Assembly: GCA_902618565.1 (NCBI GenBank)
Contig: CACNAX010000005.1
Coordinates: 1 to 63,091 of the forward strand
DNA from: an uncultured Pelagibacteraceae bacterium
Lineage (GTDB): Bacteria; Pseudomonadota; Alphaproteobacteria; Pelagibacterales; Pelagibacteraceae
DNA: 63,091 nucleotides
Direction of reading: 5' to 3'
A program made the position numbers and the translations under genes. The notes beneath the pieces are model-generated. The model was not told the DNA's origin. It saw nothing but the letters and a program-made list of their open reading frames with translations, and searched no databases. Positions 25,030 to 34,578 of the stretch are shown here, one piece after another; position 1 is the first letter of the stretch; the number at the start of each line of letters is the position of its first letter.

Positions 25030-25825
25030 AATGTTATTTGCAAAAATTCTGTTTTATATTTTTATTATTTACTTTGGAGTTTCTCTAATAGTTTATTTTT
25101 ATCAAAGAAAATTATTATACCATCCTGGAGAAAATAATTATTTAGATGAGGGACCTCTATCTCACAAAATCGAAAAAGTAAGTATTCAATCTGATAATGA
25201 TCTAGTTGGATGGTATTACAAAAAAAATAATAACTCTAAAACTTTGCTTTTTTTTCACGGAAATGCTGGAAAATTAGATAATAGAATTTATAAACTAAAT
25301 GAGTTTGCAGATTTAGATTTAAACTATTTAATTTTTGCATATAGAGGCTTTAGTGGAAATAAAGGCAAACCAACAGAAATTGGACTTTATAAAGATGCAA
25401 TTAAAGCCAAAGAATGGCTTAATCAAAACAATATAGAAGATAAAGATATTGTTCTCTATGGAGAATCTCTTGGCACTGCTGTAGCAATAGAGACCGCAAG
25501 TAACAATTTATTTGCAGGTATAATATTAGAGTCCCCATTTACATCTATGGAGATTTTGGCACAAAAATATTATCCATATCTTCCTGCAAAAATTATTTTA
25601 AAAGATAAATACAAATCTATTGAAAAAATTAACAAAATAAAGTTTCCCATGCATGTGATGCACGGGAAAAAGGATAATATTGTGCCATTTTATATGGGCG
25701 AAGAAATATTTAATAAATATGGTGGTGTTAAGTCAAATTATTTTAATGAAAACGACGACCATATGATGGAATTTAATAAAAATTTAATTCAATCAATCGA
25801 CAATTTTATAAAAAGTTTAAATTAA
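25013..25825 (+). CDS. Membrane-anchored alpha/beta hydrolase (BEM46/ABHD13-like)
   Basis: A 270-residue serine hydrolase with one N-terminal membrane segment (about residues 8-27). The oxyanion-hole motif FFHGNAG is near 78, the nucleophile elbow GESLG near 148, the acid Asp in HGKKDNIVP near 220, and the His in DDHMMEF near 248. Proteins of this kind hydrolyse unknown esters, amides or thioesters at the membrane. The ATG at 25013 gives positive residues before the helix but overlaps the previous gene by 17 bases. The ATG at 25031, one base after its stop, is equally possible. Confidence 0.85.
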   Translation: MKLKPKMLFAKILFYIFIIYFGVSLIVYFYQRKLLYHPGENNYLDEGPLSHKIEKVSIQSDNDLVGWYYKKNNNSKTLLFFHGNAGKLDNRIYKLNEFADLDLNYLIFAYRGFSGNKGKPTEIGLYKDAIKAKEWLNQNNIEDKDIVLYGESLGTAVAIETASNNLFAGIILESPFTSMEILAQKYYPYLPAKIILKDKYKSIEKINKIKFPMHVMHGKKDNIVPFYMGEEIFNKYGGVKSNYFNENDDHMMEFNKNLIQSIDNFIKSLN

Positions 25826-25873
25826 GACATAATTTAAACAAATCCACATCACTTTTAAATTCTAACTTTAGAT

Positions 25874-26437
25874 ATGTTTAAATTCCTTTTATTACTTTTT
25901 TTATTAATATTGCCAACAAAACTTAGTTCAGAAATAAATAATGAGTACTATGATAACAATTATTTTCATATTGGAAAAATGAACTCTTACAATAGTGAGT
26001 TCACTCTATATTTTAAAACACGGAAGAAAGCTATCTTAGCAAAGGGAGAATTTTATAATTATATTAATGATTTTCCACAGGATTTATACTTATATGATAA
26101 AAATTTAAATAAAGATTACCCTCTGATTTCATATGACTGGTTTCCAAAAAAAGTTAAAAAAATATCAAAAAAATATAATTACCCACTTTTCCCAGAAGAT
26201 TTTGCTTACTATTTATTAAATGACAACAACACTTTAATTTTGATAAGTGCAAAAAAAAATTTTTATGAAAATTTAAAATATGACATAAAAAATAATAAGC
26301 TAGAAATTGCTAATACCTCTGGCAAATTAAATTTTATAATCTCTTCTTATGCTGAAAACTGTGGTTATAAATCTCTAAAAAATAATTTTGAGTGCAACAT
26401 TTATAAACCTTTAATTTCTAAAAATTTGCTTAATTAA
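25874..26437 (+). CDS. Predicted secreted protein of unknown function
   Basis: 187 residues, not recognised. The N-terminus is a signal peptide (MFKFLLLLFLLILPTKLSS, cleavage near residue 19). The mature part is rich in Tyr, Asn and Lys, with predicted beta strands (FTLYFKTRKKAILAKGEFYNY) and two Cys near the C-terminus (about residues 161 and 172) that could form a disulfide in the periplasm. It may be transcribed with the upstream hydrolase (48-base gap). Its last 8 bases overlap the end of ftsY on the other strand. Codon use and A+T content are like its neighbours, so it is probably a genuine gene. Confidence 0.65.
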   Translation: MFKFLLLLFLLILPTKLSSEINNEYYDNNYFHIGKMNSYNSEFTLYFKTRKKAILAKGEFYNYINDFPQDLYLYDKNLNKDYPLISYDWFPKKVKKISKKYNYPLFPEDFAYYLLNDNNTLILISAKKNFYENLKYDIKNNKLEIANTSGKLNFIISSYAENCGYKSLKNNFECNIYKPLISKNLLN

Positions 26438-27347
26438 CTTGGGTAAATGCACTTGCAAACTTCTCAGCTTCAAATATTTGTAAGTCATCCTCTTTTTCTC
26501 CAAGCCCGAGACCAACAATAGGTACTTTATATTTCTTTGAAATCGCAATCAATATTCCACCTTTTGCAGTTCCATCAAGTTTTGTCATTATGATGCCTGT
26601 GATTGGAAGTAATTTATTAAATTCTTCGAGTTGATTAATTATATTTTGTCCCGATGTTGCATCTAAAACTAAGATAACCTCGTGAGGTGCTGTTTCATCA
26701 CTTTTTTTAATTACATTTCCTATTTTTTTTAATTCATCCATTAAATTCTTTTTATTTTGTAATCTTCCTGCCGTGTCTACTATTACTTGATTTATGTTTT
26801 GACTTTGAGCTATTTCCATTGCTTTAAAAGCAACTGAAGCTGGATCTGAACCAGGATCTGATTTTACAATTTTAGCATCAACCCTGTTAGCCCATTCTTC
26901 TAATTGATCAATAGCAGCTGCTCTAAATGTATCGCATGCTGAAAAAAGAACTTTATTATTATTTTGTATAAATATTTTTCCTAATTTTCCAATAGTAGTT
27001 GTCTTACCAACTCCATTAACACCTGAAACTAATATTATATTTGTCTTTTCTTTTTTTAAGAAAAAATCTTTCTTTTCTAGGGGTTTCATTAGTTGTAAAA
27101 TATAATTATTAAGTATTTCAAAAACTTCCTTTATTGGATCATTTTTTGGATCAATCTTTTTTTGAGCAATTATAGATTTTATCTCTGATGCTGCATCTAT
27201 GCCCACGTCTGAGCCGATCAAGAATTCCTCTATTTTATCAAGAGTTGTATCGTCAATTTCTTTCTTAACTATTATTTCTTTAAGACCTGATGCTATATTA
27301 CTTGCACTTCTTTTAAATCCGATTTTAAATTTTTCAAAAATACCCAT
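26430..27347 (-). CDS. ftsY: Signal recognition particle receptor FtsY
   Basis: A 305-residue SRP GTPase that docks the SRP-ribosome complex on the membrane. It has the helical N domain (residues 1-90) and G domain: P-loop SGVNGVGKTTTIGKL near 107, DTFRAAAIDQLEEWA near 140, DTAGRLQNKKNLM near 190, TKLDGTAKGG near 255. The acidic A domain found in E. coli is absent and the protein starts MGIFEKFKIGFKRSAS, leaving just an amphipathic helix for membrane contact, as in many alphaproteobacteria. It is translated with dapF (TAATG) and lies close to ffh, its GTPase partner, on the other strand. Confidence 0.97.
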   Translation of the reverse strand: MGIFEKFKIGFKRSASNIASGLKEIIVKKEIDDTTLDKIEEFLIGSDVGIDAASEIKSIIAQKKIDPKNDPIKEVFEILNNYILQLMKPLEKKDFFLKKEKTNIILVSGVNGVGKTTTIGKLGKIFIQNNNKVLFSACDTFRAAAIDQLEEWANRVDAKIVKSDPGSDPASVAFKAMEIAQSQNINQVIVDTAGRLQNKKNLMDELKKIGNVIKKSDETAPHEVILVLDATSGQNIINQLEEFNKLLPITGIIMTKLDGTAKGGILIAISKKYKVPIVGLGLGEKEDDLQIFEAEKFASAFTQVN

Positions 27348-28171
27348 TATATTTTGATATTAATTTTTTCAATTTCAGATACAGGACCTCTCATTTTTAT
27401 ATTTAATTCATTATCAATTTGAATATTTAAAATTCCTGTTGAAAATTCTATTTTTGAATTACTATTTTGTAGTTGATTTAAATTAGCTGCGACTGCCGTT
27501 GCACATGCTGCAGTCCCGCAAGCTTTTGTTAAACCAGCGCCCCTCTCCCAAACTTTAATTTTGTAATGTTGTTCACTAATTTTTTGAGCTATTGTGACAT
27601 TACATTTTTCAGGGAAAACTTCATGATTTTCTATTAATGGTCCATACTTTTTTAAATTTATTTTTTCTATATCCTCGCAAAAATATATGACATGAGGGTT
27701 TCCAACATTCACTGCAATACCACCATTCATTTTATTTCCGTCAATATCAATCATACCAAGTGATAGATTTTTAGTATCAAGATCTTTACTTAAAGGAATT
27801 TTGTTCCACTCTAAATTTGGAGTTCCAATTATTGTTTCAACAACTTTATTATTAAGGACCTTAGATTTTAATATTTTTGAGGATACCGAAATTTCAATTT
27901 CTTTTTTATTTTTTTCAATACTTAGTAAATAAGCAACGCATCTAGTTCCATTTCCACATGCATCTGAGCGGCTTCCATCCGAGTTAAAAAAAGCAACATC
28001 AGCATCAGCTTTTTGACTTTTTTTTATGTAGATCAACTGATCGCACCCTATGAAATCTCTGTCACAAATTTTTAAGATTTGGTCATTTGATAAGTTTAAA
28101 TTATTTATTCTCTGATCAATAATAACAAAGTCGTTACCTAATCCATCCATTTTAAATGCTTCAAATTCCAT
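27347..28171 (-). CDS. dapF: Diaminopimelate epimerase
   Basis: 274 residues; converts LL- to meso-diaminopimelate for lysine and peptidoglycan synthesis by a two-base mechanism. The N-terminal MDGLGNDFVIID, first catalytic Cys in SDACGNGTRCVAY (near residue 75) and second in KACGTAACATAVA (near 222) are all present. Upstream, the 5' side faces the structured RNA and ffh across 159 bases, so its promoter lies there. It forms a two-gene operon with ftsY, a common alphaproteobacterial neighbour arrangement with the miaB gene absent here. Confidence 0.96.
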   Translation of the reverse strand: MEFEAFKMDGLGNDFVIIDQRINNLNLSNDQILKICDRDFIGCDQLIYIKKSQKADADVAFFNSDGSRSDACGNGTRCVAYLLSIEKNKKEIEISVSSKILKSKVLNNKVVETIIGTPNLEWNKIPLSKDLDTKNLSLGMIDIDGNKMNGGIAVNVGNPHVIYFCEDIEKINLKKYGPLIENHEVFPEKCNVTIAQKISEQHYKIKVWERGAGLTKACGTAACATAVAANLNQLQNSNSKIEFSTGILNIQIDNELNIKMRGPVSEIEKINIKI

Positions 28172-28194
28172 ATAAATAATACTTAACTTATTTA

Positions 28195-28220
28195 TTGACT
28201 TTTTGAACCTCTAATATAGT
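28195..28220 (+). promoter_or_regulatory. Possible promoter for the structured RNA before ffh
   Basis: TTGACT (28195-28200) and TATAGT (28215-28220) resemble -35 and -10 hexamers, but the spacer is 14 bases, shorter than the usual 16-18. A start about 7 bases after the -10 would fall at the first base of the structured RNA (near 28226), which supports it. Confidence 0.4.
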
Positions 28221-28225
28221 TTACG

Positions 28226-28325
28226 CGCACTTCCGCAAAATACAGCAATTTGCGGTGTCTTTGGAAACAAAGAGATCGACACCAGTCAGCGAGGGTTCGC
28301 CCACTGGTGCGATACTTGCTGTGCG
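28226..28325 (+). ncRNA. Structured RNA of unrecognised class immediately upstream of ffh
   Basis: About 100 bases, clearly richer in G+C than the surroundings, with nested pairings. Outer stem CGCAC (28226-28230) with GTGCG (28321-28325). Hairpin CCGCAAA/TTTGCGG (28233-28239/28249-28255). Hairpin GTGTC/GACAC (28255-28259/28278-28282) capped by TTTG-GAAA-CAAA. Long arm CACCAGT/ACTGGTG (28280-28286/28303-28309) containing GGG-TTCG-CCC. Loop bases ACAGCAA (28242-28248) are complementary to TTGCTGT (28316-28322), a possible pseudoknot or alternative fold. It lacks the GGAAGGAAGCAGCC-type core of SRP RNA. It ends 5 bases before the ffh ATG, so it is either a 5' leader controlling ffh or a processed small RNA. 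Confidence 0.75.
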
Positions 28326-28330
28326 AAATT

Positions 28331-29689
28331 ATGTTTGAAAATTTAACTAATAAATTTGAAGAAATTTTTTCTTCATTAAAAAAAGCTCCTTCTCTTGATG
28401 AAAAGCAAGTTGATGAGGGTTTAAAAGGTATAAGGTTGGCCTTATTAGAAGCCGATGTTTCTTTAGACGTAGTTAAGGAGTTTATTAGTAGAGTTAAGCC
28501 TAAAGCGCTAGGTCAAGAAATTATAAGATCAACTTCTCCCGGGGATATGGTTGTAAAAATCGTTTATGACGAAATAGTATCTTTTTTAGGTGATAAGAAT
28601 TCTGAAATCTCCCTTAATGCTGTACCTCCAGTTCCAATCATGTTAGTTGGGTTGCAAGGTTCAGGAAAAACTACAACAACCTCAAAATTAGCGAAATTTT
28701 TAGAAAAAAATAACAAGAAAAAAGTTATGATGGCTAGTTTGGACGTTTACAGACCTGCTGCGCAAGAGCAATTGAGACTTTTGGGTGAACAAAATAATAT
28801 TGAAACTTTGCCAATTATAGAAGGCCAGCTTCCTGCTGATATTTGTAGAAGAGCTTTAAGTGCTGCAAATTTAAATGGTTGTGAAGTAGTTTTATTTGAT
28901 ACTGCTGGAAGAACACAAATAGATTTTCAAATGATGAATGAAATCAAACAAATTGAAACTATTATTAATCCTGCAGAAACTATACTGGTAGCAGATTCTC
29001 TAACAGGTCAAGTTGCTGCTAATGTAGCAAAGGAATTTAAAAATACAGTAAATTTGAGCGGCATTATACTTACAAGAGCAGATGGAGATGGAAGAGGTGG
29101 AGCTGCATTGAGTATGAAATATGTTGCTGAGGTCCCCATAAAGTTTCTTGGTGTTGGAGAAAAAATTGAGAATTTTGAAGTTTTCCATCCTGATCGAATT
29201 GCAAATAGAATTTTGGGAATGGGAGATATCGTTTCCTTAGTTGAAAAAGCTTCAGAAGATTTAGATCAAGAAAATTTAAAGAAAACAGAAGAGAAACTTA
29301 AAAAAGGTCAATTCTCGATGGAAGATTATCTTTCTCAATTACGTCAAATGAAAAAGATGGGTGGAATTGAAGGCATAATGTCATTTCTCCCTGGAGTTTC
29401 AAAAATTAAATCACAAATGGACCAATCAGGAATAGATGAAAAAATTATAACTCAAAATGAAGCTGTTATTTTATCAATGACAAAGCAAGAAAGAGAAAAT
29501 CCTAAAATTATAAATGGATCAAGAAAAAAAAGAATTGCTAATGGCTCAGGTACAGACATTGCCACTATCAATAAGTTGTTAAAACAATTTAAGATGATGT
29601 CAGAAATGATGAAAAAAATGTCTAAAGGAAACATGAAAGGAATGGCGGATAAAGGGATCCCGCCTGAACTATTTAATCAATTAAAATAA
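28331..29689 (+). CDS. ffh: Signal recognition particle protein Ffh
   Basis: 452 residues; binds signal sequences and SRP RNA for co-translational targeting with FtsY. N domain MFENLTNKFEEIFSSLKK, G domain P-loop GLQGSGKTTTTSKLAKFL near 110, DVYRPAAQEQL, DTAGRTQ, TRADGDGRGGAALS, and a Met-rich M domain in the last 130 residues. The start at 28331 is chosen because FENLTNKF is the family N-terminus; a longer frame from 28250 runs through the structured RNA and has no family similarity. It heads ffh-rpsP-trmD-rplS and is preceded by a structured RNA that may control it. Confidence 0.97.
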   Translation: MFENLTNKFEEIFSSLKKAPSLDEKQVDEGLKGIRLALLEADVSLDVVKEFISRVKPKALGQEIIRSTSPGDMVVKIVYDEIVSFLGDKNSEISLNAVPPVPIMLVGLQGSGKTTTTSKLAKFLEKNNKKKVMMASLDVYRPAAQEQLRLLGEQNNIETLPIIEGQLPADICRRALSAANLNGCEVVLFDTAGRTQIDFQMMNEIKQIETIINPAETILVADSLTGQVAANVAKEFKNTVNLSGIILTRADGDGRGGAALSMKYVAEVPIKFLGVGEKIENFEVFHPDRIANRILGMGDIVSLVEKASEDLDQENLKKTEEKLKKGQFSMEDYLSQLRQMKKMGGIEGIMSFLPGVSKIKSQMDQSGIDEKIITQNEAVILSMTKQERENPKIINGSRKKRIANGSGTDIATINKLLKQFKMMSEMMKKMSKGNMKGMADKGIPPELFNQLK

Positions 29690-29703
29690 AGGAGATATAA
29701 GTA

Positions 29704-30147
29704 ATGTTAAAAATGAGACTATCAATGGGAGGTACTAAAAAAAGGCCAGTATATAAAATTGTTGTGGCTGATAGTAGATTTCCAAGAGACGGAAGGTTTA
29801 TAGAAAAATTAGGTTTTTATAATCCGTTATTACCGAAGGATAAAAAGGAAAGGATTGGCTTAGATTCTGAGCGAATTAAATATTGGTTAGGTCAAGGAGC
29901 TCAGCCAACAACAAGAGTTGCAAGGTTATTGGGAGAAAATGATATAATGCCAATGCCTGAAAAAGGAAACAATCCTCAAAAAGCAATTCCTAAAAAAGAT
30001 AGAAAAAAAGCTGACGAAGGTGGAGAAGCAAAACCAGAAGGAGATGCATCTAAACCAGCAGAAGCACCTAAGGAAGAAGCCAAGCCAGCAGAAGCACCTA
30101 AAGAAGCTAAACCAGCAGAAGCACCTAAGGAAGAAGAAAAAAAATAA
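29704..30147 (+). CDS. rpsP: 30S ribosomal protein S16 with low-complexity C-terminal tail
   Basis: The S16 core occupies residues 1 to about 85 ([40 protein letters not shown]). Residues about 95-147 are an added tail of Lys, Glu, Pro and Ala with three repeats of KPAEAPKE. Many alphaproteobacteria carry shorter versions of this tail; its role is unknown. A ribosome binding site AAGGAGAT precedes the ATG. The stop shares one base with the trmD start (TAATG), leaving no room for rimM, which is normally between them. Confidence 0.96.
   Translation: MLKMRLSMGGTKKRPVYKIVVADSRFPRDGRFIEKLGFYNPLLPKDKKERIGLDSERIKYWLGQGAQPTTRVARLLGENDIMPMPEKGNNPQKAIPKKDRKKADEGGEAKPEGDASKPAEAPKEEAKPAEAPKEAKPAEAPKEEEKK
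30055..30128 (+). repeat. Three tandem coding repeats in the rpsP tail
   Basis: The 17-base unit CCAGCAGAAGCACCTAA occurs exactly at 30055-30071, 30085-30101 and 30112-30128, with unit spacings of 30 and 27 bases (both multiples of three). It encodes PAEAPK and is likely to vary in copy number by slippage without breaking the frame. Confidence 0.85.
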
Positions 30148-30842
30148 TGTTAGAAGCTCGTATATTCACACTCTATCCAGATTTTTTTCCAGGTTATTTA
30201 GGTCAAGGTATTTTTGGTAAAGCACTATCAGAGAATAAATGGAAAATAGATACTGTGGATATAAGAGAGTATGCATTTGATAAACATAAAACTGTTGATG
30301 ACACTCCTTATGGAGGAGGTGAAGGTATGTTAATGAAAGCAGATGTATTAGCAAAATCAATAGATATGAATGTTAAAGATGGCGAAAAGATTATTTATCT
30401 AAGTCCGAAGGGTAAGTTGTTCAATCATCAATTAGCAAAACAACTATCTCAAGAAAAAACAATAAATATAATTTGTGGACACTTTGAAGGAGTTGATGAA
30501 AGATTATTAAAAACAAGAAATATTGAGGAAGTAAGTATAGGAGACTTTGTTTTATCTGGAGGTGAAGGAGCTTCATTTGTAATTCTTGATGCAATTTTAA
30601 GATTTATTCCTGGTATTCTTGGCAATACAAATTCAGCTAAAGAAGAAAGTTTTGAAAACGGACTTTTAGAGTATCCTCAATTTACAAAACCTCAAATATG
30701 GGAGGAAAAAAGTGTTCCAGATGTGCTATTATCAGGCGATCACGCCAAAATTAAAGACTGGCGTTTATCTCAATCTGAGGCTATAACACGCGACCGAAGA
30801 CCAGATTTGTGGCAATTATATAAAAAGACTAAAGAGAGTTAA
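30147..30842 (+). CDS. trmD: tRNA (guanine37-N1)-methyltransferase TrmD
   Basis: 231 residues; methylates G37 of tRNAs with SAM to prevent frameshifting. The SPOUT knot is visible: [17 protein letters not shown] near 50, [15 protein letters not shown] near 85, [12 protein letters not shown] near 110, and [20 protein letters not shown] near 130. The C-terminal tRNA-binding part with [13 protein letters not shown] follows residue 190. Translationally coupled to rpsP by TAATG and 1 base from rplS. Confidence 0.96.
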   Translation: MLEARIFTLYPDFFPGYLGQGIFGKALSENKWKIDTVDIREYAFDKHKTVDDTPYGGGEGMLMKADVLAKSIDMNVKDGEKIIYLSPKGKLFNHQLAKQLSQEKTINIICGHFEGVDERLLKTRNIEEVSIGDFVLSGGEGASFVILDAILRFIPGILGNTNSAKEESFENGLLEYPQFTKPQIWEEKSVPDVLLSGDHAKIKDWRLSQSEAITRDRRPDLWQLYKKTKES

Positions 30843-30843
30843 A

Positions 30844-31425
30844 ATGAAGACAATTGAAGAAATTAATCAATCTAAAGTAAAAAAAATTATTTCTGAGAGA
30901 AAGCATCCAGAATTTTTCCCGGGGGACATTGTTAAAGTTGGAGTTAGAATAACTGAGGGAAAAAGAGATCGTATTCAATATTTTGAAGGTGTGTGTATTG
31001 CAAAAAAAAATAGAGATATCAATTCTTCTTTTACTGTAAGAAAAATTTCTTTTGGTGAGGGTGTGGAAAGAACATTTGCTTTATATAGTCCGATTGTAGA
31101 TACAATTAAAGTTGTAAGGTCAGGAAAAGTTAGAAGAGCCAAGTTATATTATTTGAGAGATAGAACAGGTAAATCTGCAAGAATTGCAGAAAAAATTAAA
31201 AAGAAAATAGGTATAGATGTCGAAACTAAGATTCACGAGGTAACAGAAGAAAATGTTATGCCTAATACAGAGCAAAAAACAGCAGACAGCCCACAAGATA
31301 CCAATAAAGATGCTCCAAAAGTAGAAGCAAAAAAACCAGAAGAAAAAAAAGAAACTAAAGAAGAAACCCCATCAGTAGAAAAAAAAACTGATGAAAAAAA
31401 AGAAAATCCTGAAGTAAAAAAATAA
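30844..31425 (+). CDS. rplS: 50S ribosomal protein L19 with charged C-terminal tail
   Basis: The L19 core spans residues 1-125 ([64 protein letters not shown]). Residues about 135-193 form a tail made almost only of Lys, Glu, Pro, Thr and Asp, like the tail of S16 two genes upstream. L19 sits at the subunit interface near S16-side contacts, so both tails may reach solvent at the interface or exit surface. Last gene of the ffh operon; leuC follows after 9 bases, so read-through is probable. Confidence 0.95.
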   Translation: MKTIEEINQSKVKKIISERKHPEFFPGDIVKVGVRITEGKRDRIQYFEGVCIAKKNRDINSSFTVRKISFGEGVERTFALYSPIVDTIKVVRSGKVRRAKLYYLRDRTGKSARIAEKIKKKIGIDVETKIHEVTEENVMPNTEQKTADSPQDTNKDAPKVEAKKPEEKKETKEETPSVEKKTDEKKENPEVKK

Positions 31426-31434
31426 TTTTTTACA

Positions 31435-32838
31435 ATGCCTCAAACTATATACGATAAAATATGGAATGATCACCTTGTTCATCAACAAGAAGATGGGACT
31501 TCACTTTTATTTGTTGATAGACATTTAATTCATGAAGTTACTAGTCCACAAGCATTTGAAGGTTTAAGAAATTCTAATAGAAAAGTTAGACAACCTTCTT
31601 TAACTTTAGCAGTAGCAGATCACAATGTTCCAACAACGGATAGATCATTGCCTATTACTGACAAAGATTCAAAAATACAAATTGAGACACTAGAAAAAAA
31701 CTGTGCAGAATTTGGAATAAATCTTTTTGGAATGAAGGATAAAAGACAAGGAATAGTTCATATTATTGGTCCAGAACAGGGATTTACACAACCAGGAACT
31801 ATTATCGTTTGTGGTGATAGTCACACAGCTACTCACGGAGCATTTGGTGCATTAGCATTTGGAATTGGAACTTCGGAAGTGGAACATGTCTTGGCAACAC
31901 AGACTTTAGTTCAAAAAAAATCAAAAAATTTTAGAATAAACGTTAATGGATCTCTTCCTGTTGGAGTAACATCTAAGGATGTAATATTACAAATAATCGG
32001 AAAAATTGGTACAGCTGGTGGAACTGGTTATGTAATTGAATATGCTGGAAACTTAATTTCGAATTTAAGTGTCGAACAAAGAATGACGATTTGCAATATG
32101 ACAATTGAAGGTGGAGCAAGGGCTGGACTTATAGAACCAGATGAAAAAGTTTTTAATTATTTAAAAGGTAAACCAATGTCTCCAAAGAATTCAAATTGGG
32201 ACAAAGCATTAGAATATTGGAGTAAATTAAAGTCTGATGGTGATGCAGTATTTGACAAAGAAATCAATCTTGAGGGCAAAGATATTAAACCAATGGTAAC
32301 TTGGGGAACTTCGCCTCAGGATGTAGTAGATATTGATGGAATTGTTCCCGATCCTGAAAATGAGCAAAACGAAGACAGAAAAAATTCTATTAACAGGTCA
32401 TTAAAATATATGGGTTTAAAGCCGAAAACTAAAATAAAAGATATTAGAATTGATAAAGTTTTTATTGGAAGTTGCACAAATGGAAGAATTGAAGATTTAA
32501 GAGAAGCTGCAAAAATCTTAAAAGATAAAAAAATTGCTTCTCATGTAAATGCAATGATAGTTCCTGGATCAGGATTAGTAAAACAACAAGCAGAGCAAGA
32601 AGGTTTAGATGTAATATTTAAAAATTCTGGATTTGAATGGCGTGAGCCAGGTTGCTCAATGTGTTTAGCTATGAATGCAGATAAGTTGAAGCCAGAAGAA
32701 AGATGTGCTTCAACATCAAATAGAAATTTCGAAGGAAGACAAGGACGAGGTGGAAGAACTCATTTAGTTAGTCCAGCTATGGCTGCTGCAGCTGCTATAT
32801 CTGGAAATTTAGATGATGTTAGAAAATACAATAGTTAA
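31435..32838 (+). CDS. leuC: 3-isopropylmalate dehydratase large subunit
   Basis: 467 residues of the aconitase superfamily; isomerises 2- to 3-isopropylmalate in leucine synthesis. The 4Fe-4S cluster Cys are in [12 protein letters not shown] (near 347) and [11 protein letters not shown] (near 407-410). The N-terminal [12 protein letters not shown] and [19 protein letters not shown] blocks are canonical. Next gene begins right after the stop codon. Confidence 0.97.
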   Translation: MPQTIYDKIWNDHLVHQQEDGTSLLFVDRHLIHEVTSPQAFEGLRNSNRKVRQPSLTLAVADHNVPTTDRSLPITDKDSKIQIETLEKNCAEFGINLFGMKDKRQGIVHIIGPEQGFTQPGTIIVCGDSHTATHGAFGALAFGIGTSEVEHVLATQTLVQKKSKNFRINVNGSLPVGVTSKDVILQIIGKIGTAGGTGYVIEYAGNLISNLSVEQRMTICNMTIEGGARAGLIEPDEKVFNYLKGKPMSPKNSNWDKALEYWSKLKSDGDAVFDKEINLEGKDIKPMVTWGTSPQDVVDIDGIVPDPENEQNEDRKNSINRSLKYMGLKPKTKIKDIRIDKVFIGSCTNGRIEDLREAAKILKDKKIASHVNAMIVPGSGLVKQQAEQEGLDVIFKNSGFEWREPGCSMCLAMNADKLKPEERCASTSNRNFEGRQGRGGRTHLVSPAMAAAAAISGNLDDVRKYNS

Positions 32839-33444
32839 ATGAACAAATTCTCAACATTAAAAAGTATTCCTGCATATTTACCAATTGTAAATATCGATAC
32901 AGATATGATTATTCCAAAGCAATTTTTAAAAACAATAAAAAGAACAGGACTTGGAAAAAATTTATTTTATGAAATGAGATATGACGAAGAAGGTAAAGTA
33001 ATAGATGACTTTATCTTAAATAAATCTCCATATGATAATTCTAAGATTTTAATTGCAGGGAATAATTTTGGATGTGGATCATCTAGAGAACATGCGCCAT
33101 GGGCACTTTTAGACTTTGGTATCACTTGCGTTATAAGTACTAGTTACGCAGATATATTTTATAATAATTGTTTTAAAAATGGAATATTGCCTATTAAAGT
33201 TAATGATGAACAGATAAAAGAACTTTCTGAATATTCTAAGAGACAAGAAGAAATTGCAATAAATTTACCAGATCAAAAAATAATTTTTGGGAATAAAGAA
33301 ATCAAATTTGAATTAGATGAATTTAAAAAAAAATGTTTAATTGAGGGACTAGATGATATTGCACTGTCTTTGGAAAAGTCTAATAAAATAATTTCATTTG
33401 AAGAAAAATTAAAATCCACAAAGCCTTGGATATTTAATGATTAA
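32839..33444 (+). CDS. leuD: 3-isopropylmalate dehydratase small subunit
   Basis: 201 residues; forms the swivel domain of the LeuCD dehydratase. Motifs: [17 protein letters not shown] near 17, [18 protein letters not shown] near 73, and [20 protein letters not shown] near 96. The start codon abuts the leuC stop and the last 8 bases overlap leuB. Confidence 0.97.
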   Translation: MNKFSTLKSIPAYLPIVNIDTDMIIPKQFLKTIKRTGLGKNLFYEMRYDEEGKVIDDFILNKSPYDNSKILIAGNNFGCGSSREHAPWALLDFGITCVISTSYADIFYNNCFKNGILPIKVNDEQIKELSEYSKRQEEIAINLPDQKIIFGNKEIKFELDEFKKKCLIEGLDDIALSLEKSNKIISFEEKLKSTKPWIFND

Positions 33445-34546
33445 AGTCAAAAAAAGAAAATTCTTATTATTACCAGGTGATGGTATTGGTCCCGAGGTTA
33501 TTGGTGAAGTTAAAAAAATTATAACTTGGTTTAATGTAAATAAATCTCTTGATTTTGATATGGAAGAGGCCTTAGTTGGAGGAGCATCTTACGACAAGCA
33601 CGGAACACCGATTACAGATGAAGTATTTTATAAATCATTAGAATGTGAAGCAGTCATTTTAGGAGCTGTGGGTGGACCAAAATATGATAATTTAGATTTT
33701 TCCAAAAGACCTGAGAGAGCTCTTCTTAAGCTAAGAAAAGAATTAAAATTATTTGCAAATTTGAGGCCTGCAATTTGTTTTAAACAATTAGTTGAGGCAT
33801 CTACCCTAAAACCTGAAATCGTATCAGGTCTAGACATTATGATTGTTAGAGAATTAACAGGTGGTATTTATTTTGGTGAGCCGAGAGGCATTAAGCCAAT
33901 TGATAATGGTGAACGTAAAGGAATAAACACTCATACTTATACTTCATCAGAAATTAAAAGAGTTGCTAGAGTTGCATTCGATCTAGCAAAGAAGAGAAAC
34001 AATAAAGTTACTTCCTGTGAAAAATCGAATGTTATGGAAGCAGGTCAATTATGGAAAGAGGAAGTTCAAAATCTTCACGATAAAGAATTTAAAGATGTTG
34101 AGTTAAATCATATGCTTGCAGATAATTGTGCAATGCAACTTTTGAGAAATCCAAAGCAATTTGATGTAATTGTGACAGATAATTTGTTTGGTGATATGTT
34201 GTCAGATGAAGCATCTATGCTGACGGGATCTTTAGGTTTATTACCTTCAGCTTCTTTGGGTGCAAAAAATAAAGATGGTGAAATGAGAGCAATGTATGAG
34301 CCTGTTCATGGATCTGCTCCAGATATTGCTGGAAAAGGAATTGCAAATCCAATTGCAACCATCTTGAGTTTTGCAATGGCCCTGAGGTACTCTCTTGACT
34401 TAGATAAAGAGGCTGATGACTTAGAAAAAGCAGTGCAAAATGTACTAGATGATGGGTTAAGAACTAAAGATATTATGTCAAAAGGAACAAAAGAAATTTC
34501 AACTTCTGGTATGGGAGATGCGATTATTGCATATTTGCAAAAATAA
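33437..34546 (+). CDS. leuB: 3-isopropylmalate dehydrogenase
   Basis: 369 residues; NAD-dependent oxidative decarboxylation giving 2-oxoisocaproate. [11 protein letters not shown] at the N-terminus, [14 protein letters not shown] near 138, [28 protein letters not shown] near 250 (metal-binding Asp residues) and [18 protein letters not shown] near 290 (NAD site) are all present. Last of leuCDB; the dmd genes begin 32 bases later in the same direction. Confidence 0.97.
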   Translation: MIKVKKRKFLLLPGDGIGPEVIGEVKKIITWFNVNKSLDFDMEEALVGGASYDKHGTPITDEVFYKSLECEAVILGAVGGPKYDNLDFSKRPERALLKLRKELKLFANLRPAICFKQLVEASTLKPEIVSGLDIMIVRELTGGIYFGEPRGIKPIDNGERKGINTHTYTSSEIKRVARVAFDLAKKRNNKVTSCEKSNVMEAGQLWKEEVQNLHDKEFKDVELNHMLADNCAMQLLRNPKQFDVIVTDNLFGDMLSDEASMLTGSLGLLPSASLGAKNKDGEMRAMYEPVHGSAPDIAGKGIANPIATILSFAMALRYSLDLDKEADDLEKAVQNVLDDGLRTKDIMSKGTKEISTSGMGDAIIAYLQK

Positions 34547-34578
34547 AAAAATTAACTTAATTTGATACTATTAAATTT

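Noticed and set aside
28226..28325. SRP (4.5S) RNA or a tRNA in front of ffh
   Set aside because: The size and location are tempting, but the conserved SRP domain IV core (GGAA loop with GCAGCC side) is absent, and the GGGTTCGCCC segment is a plain tetraloop stem without acceptor, D and anticodon arms.
28250..28330. An in-frame N-terminal extension of ffh starting at 28250
   Set aside because: The added 27 residues have no Ffh similarity, and the DNA there is a base-paired structured RNA; the family N-terminus begins at 28331.
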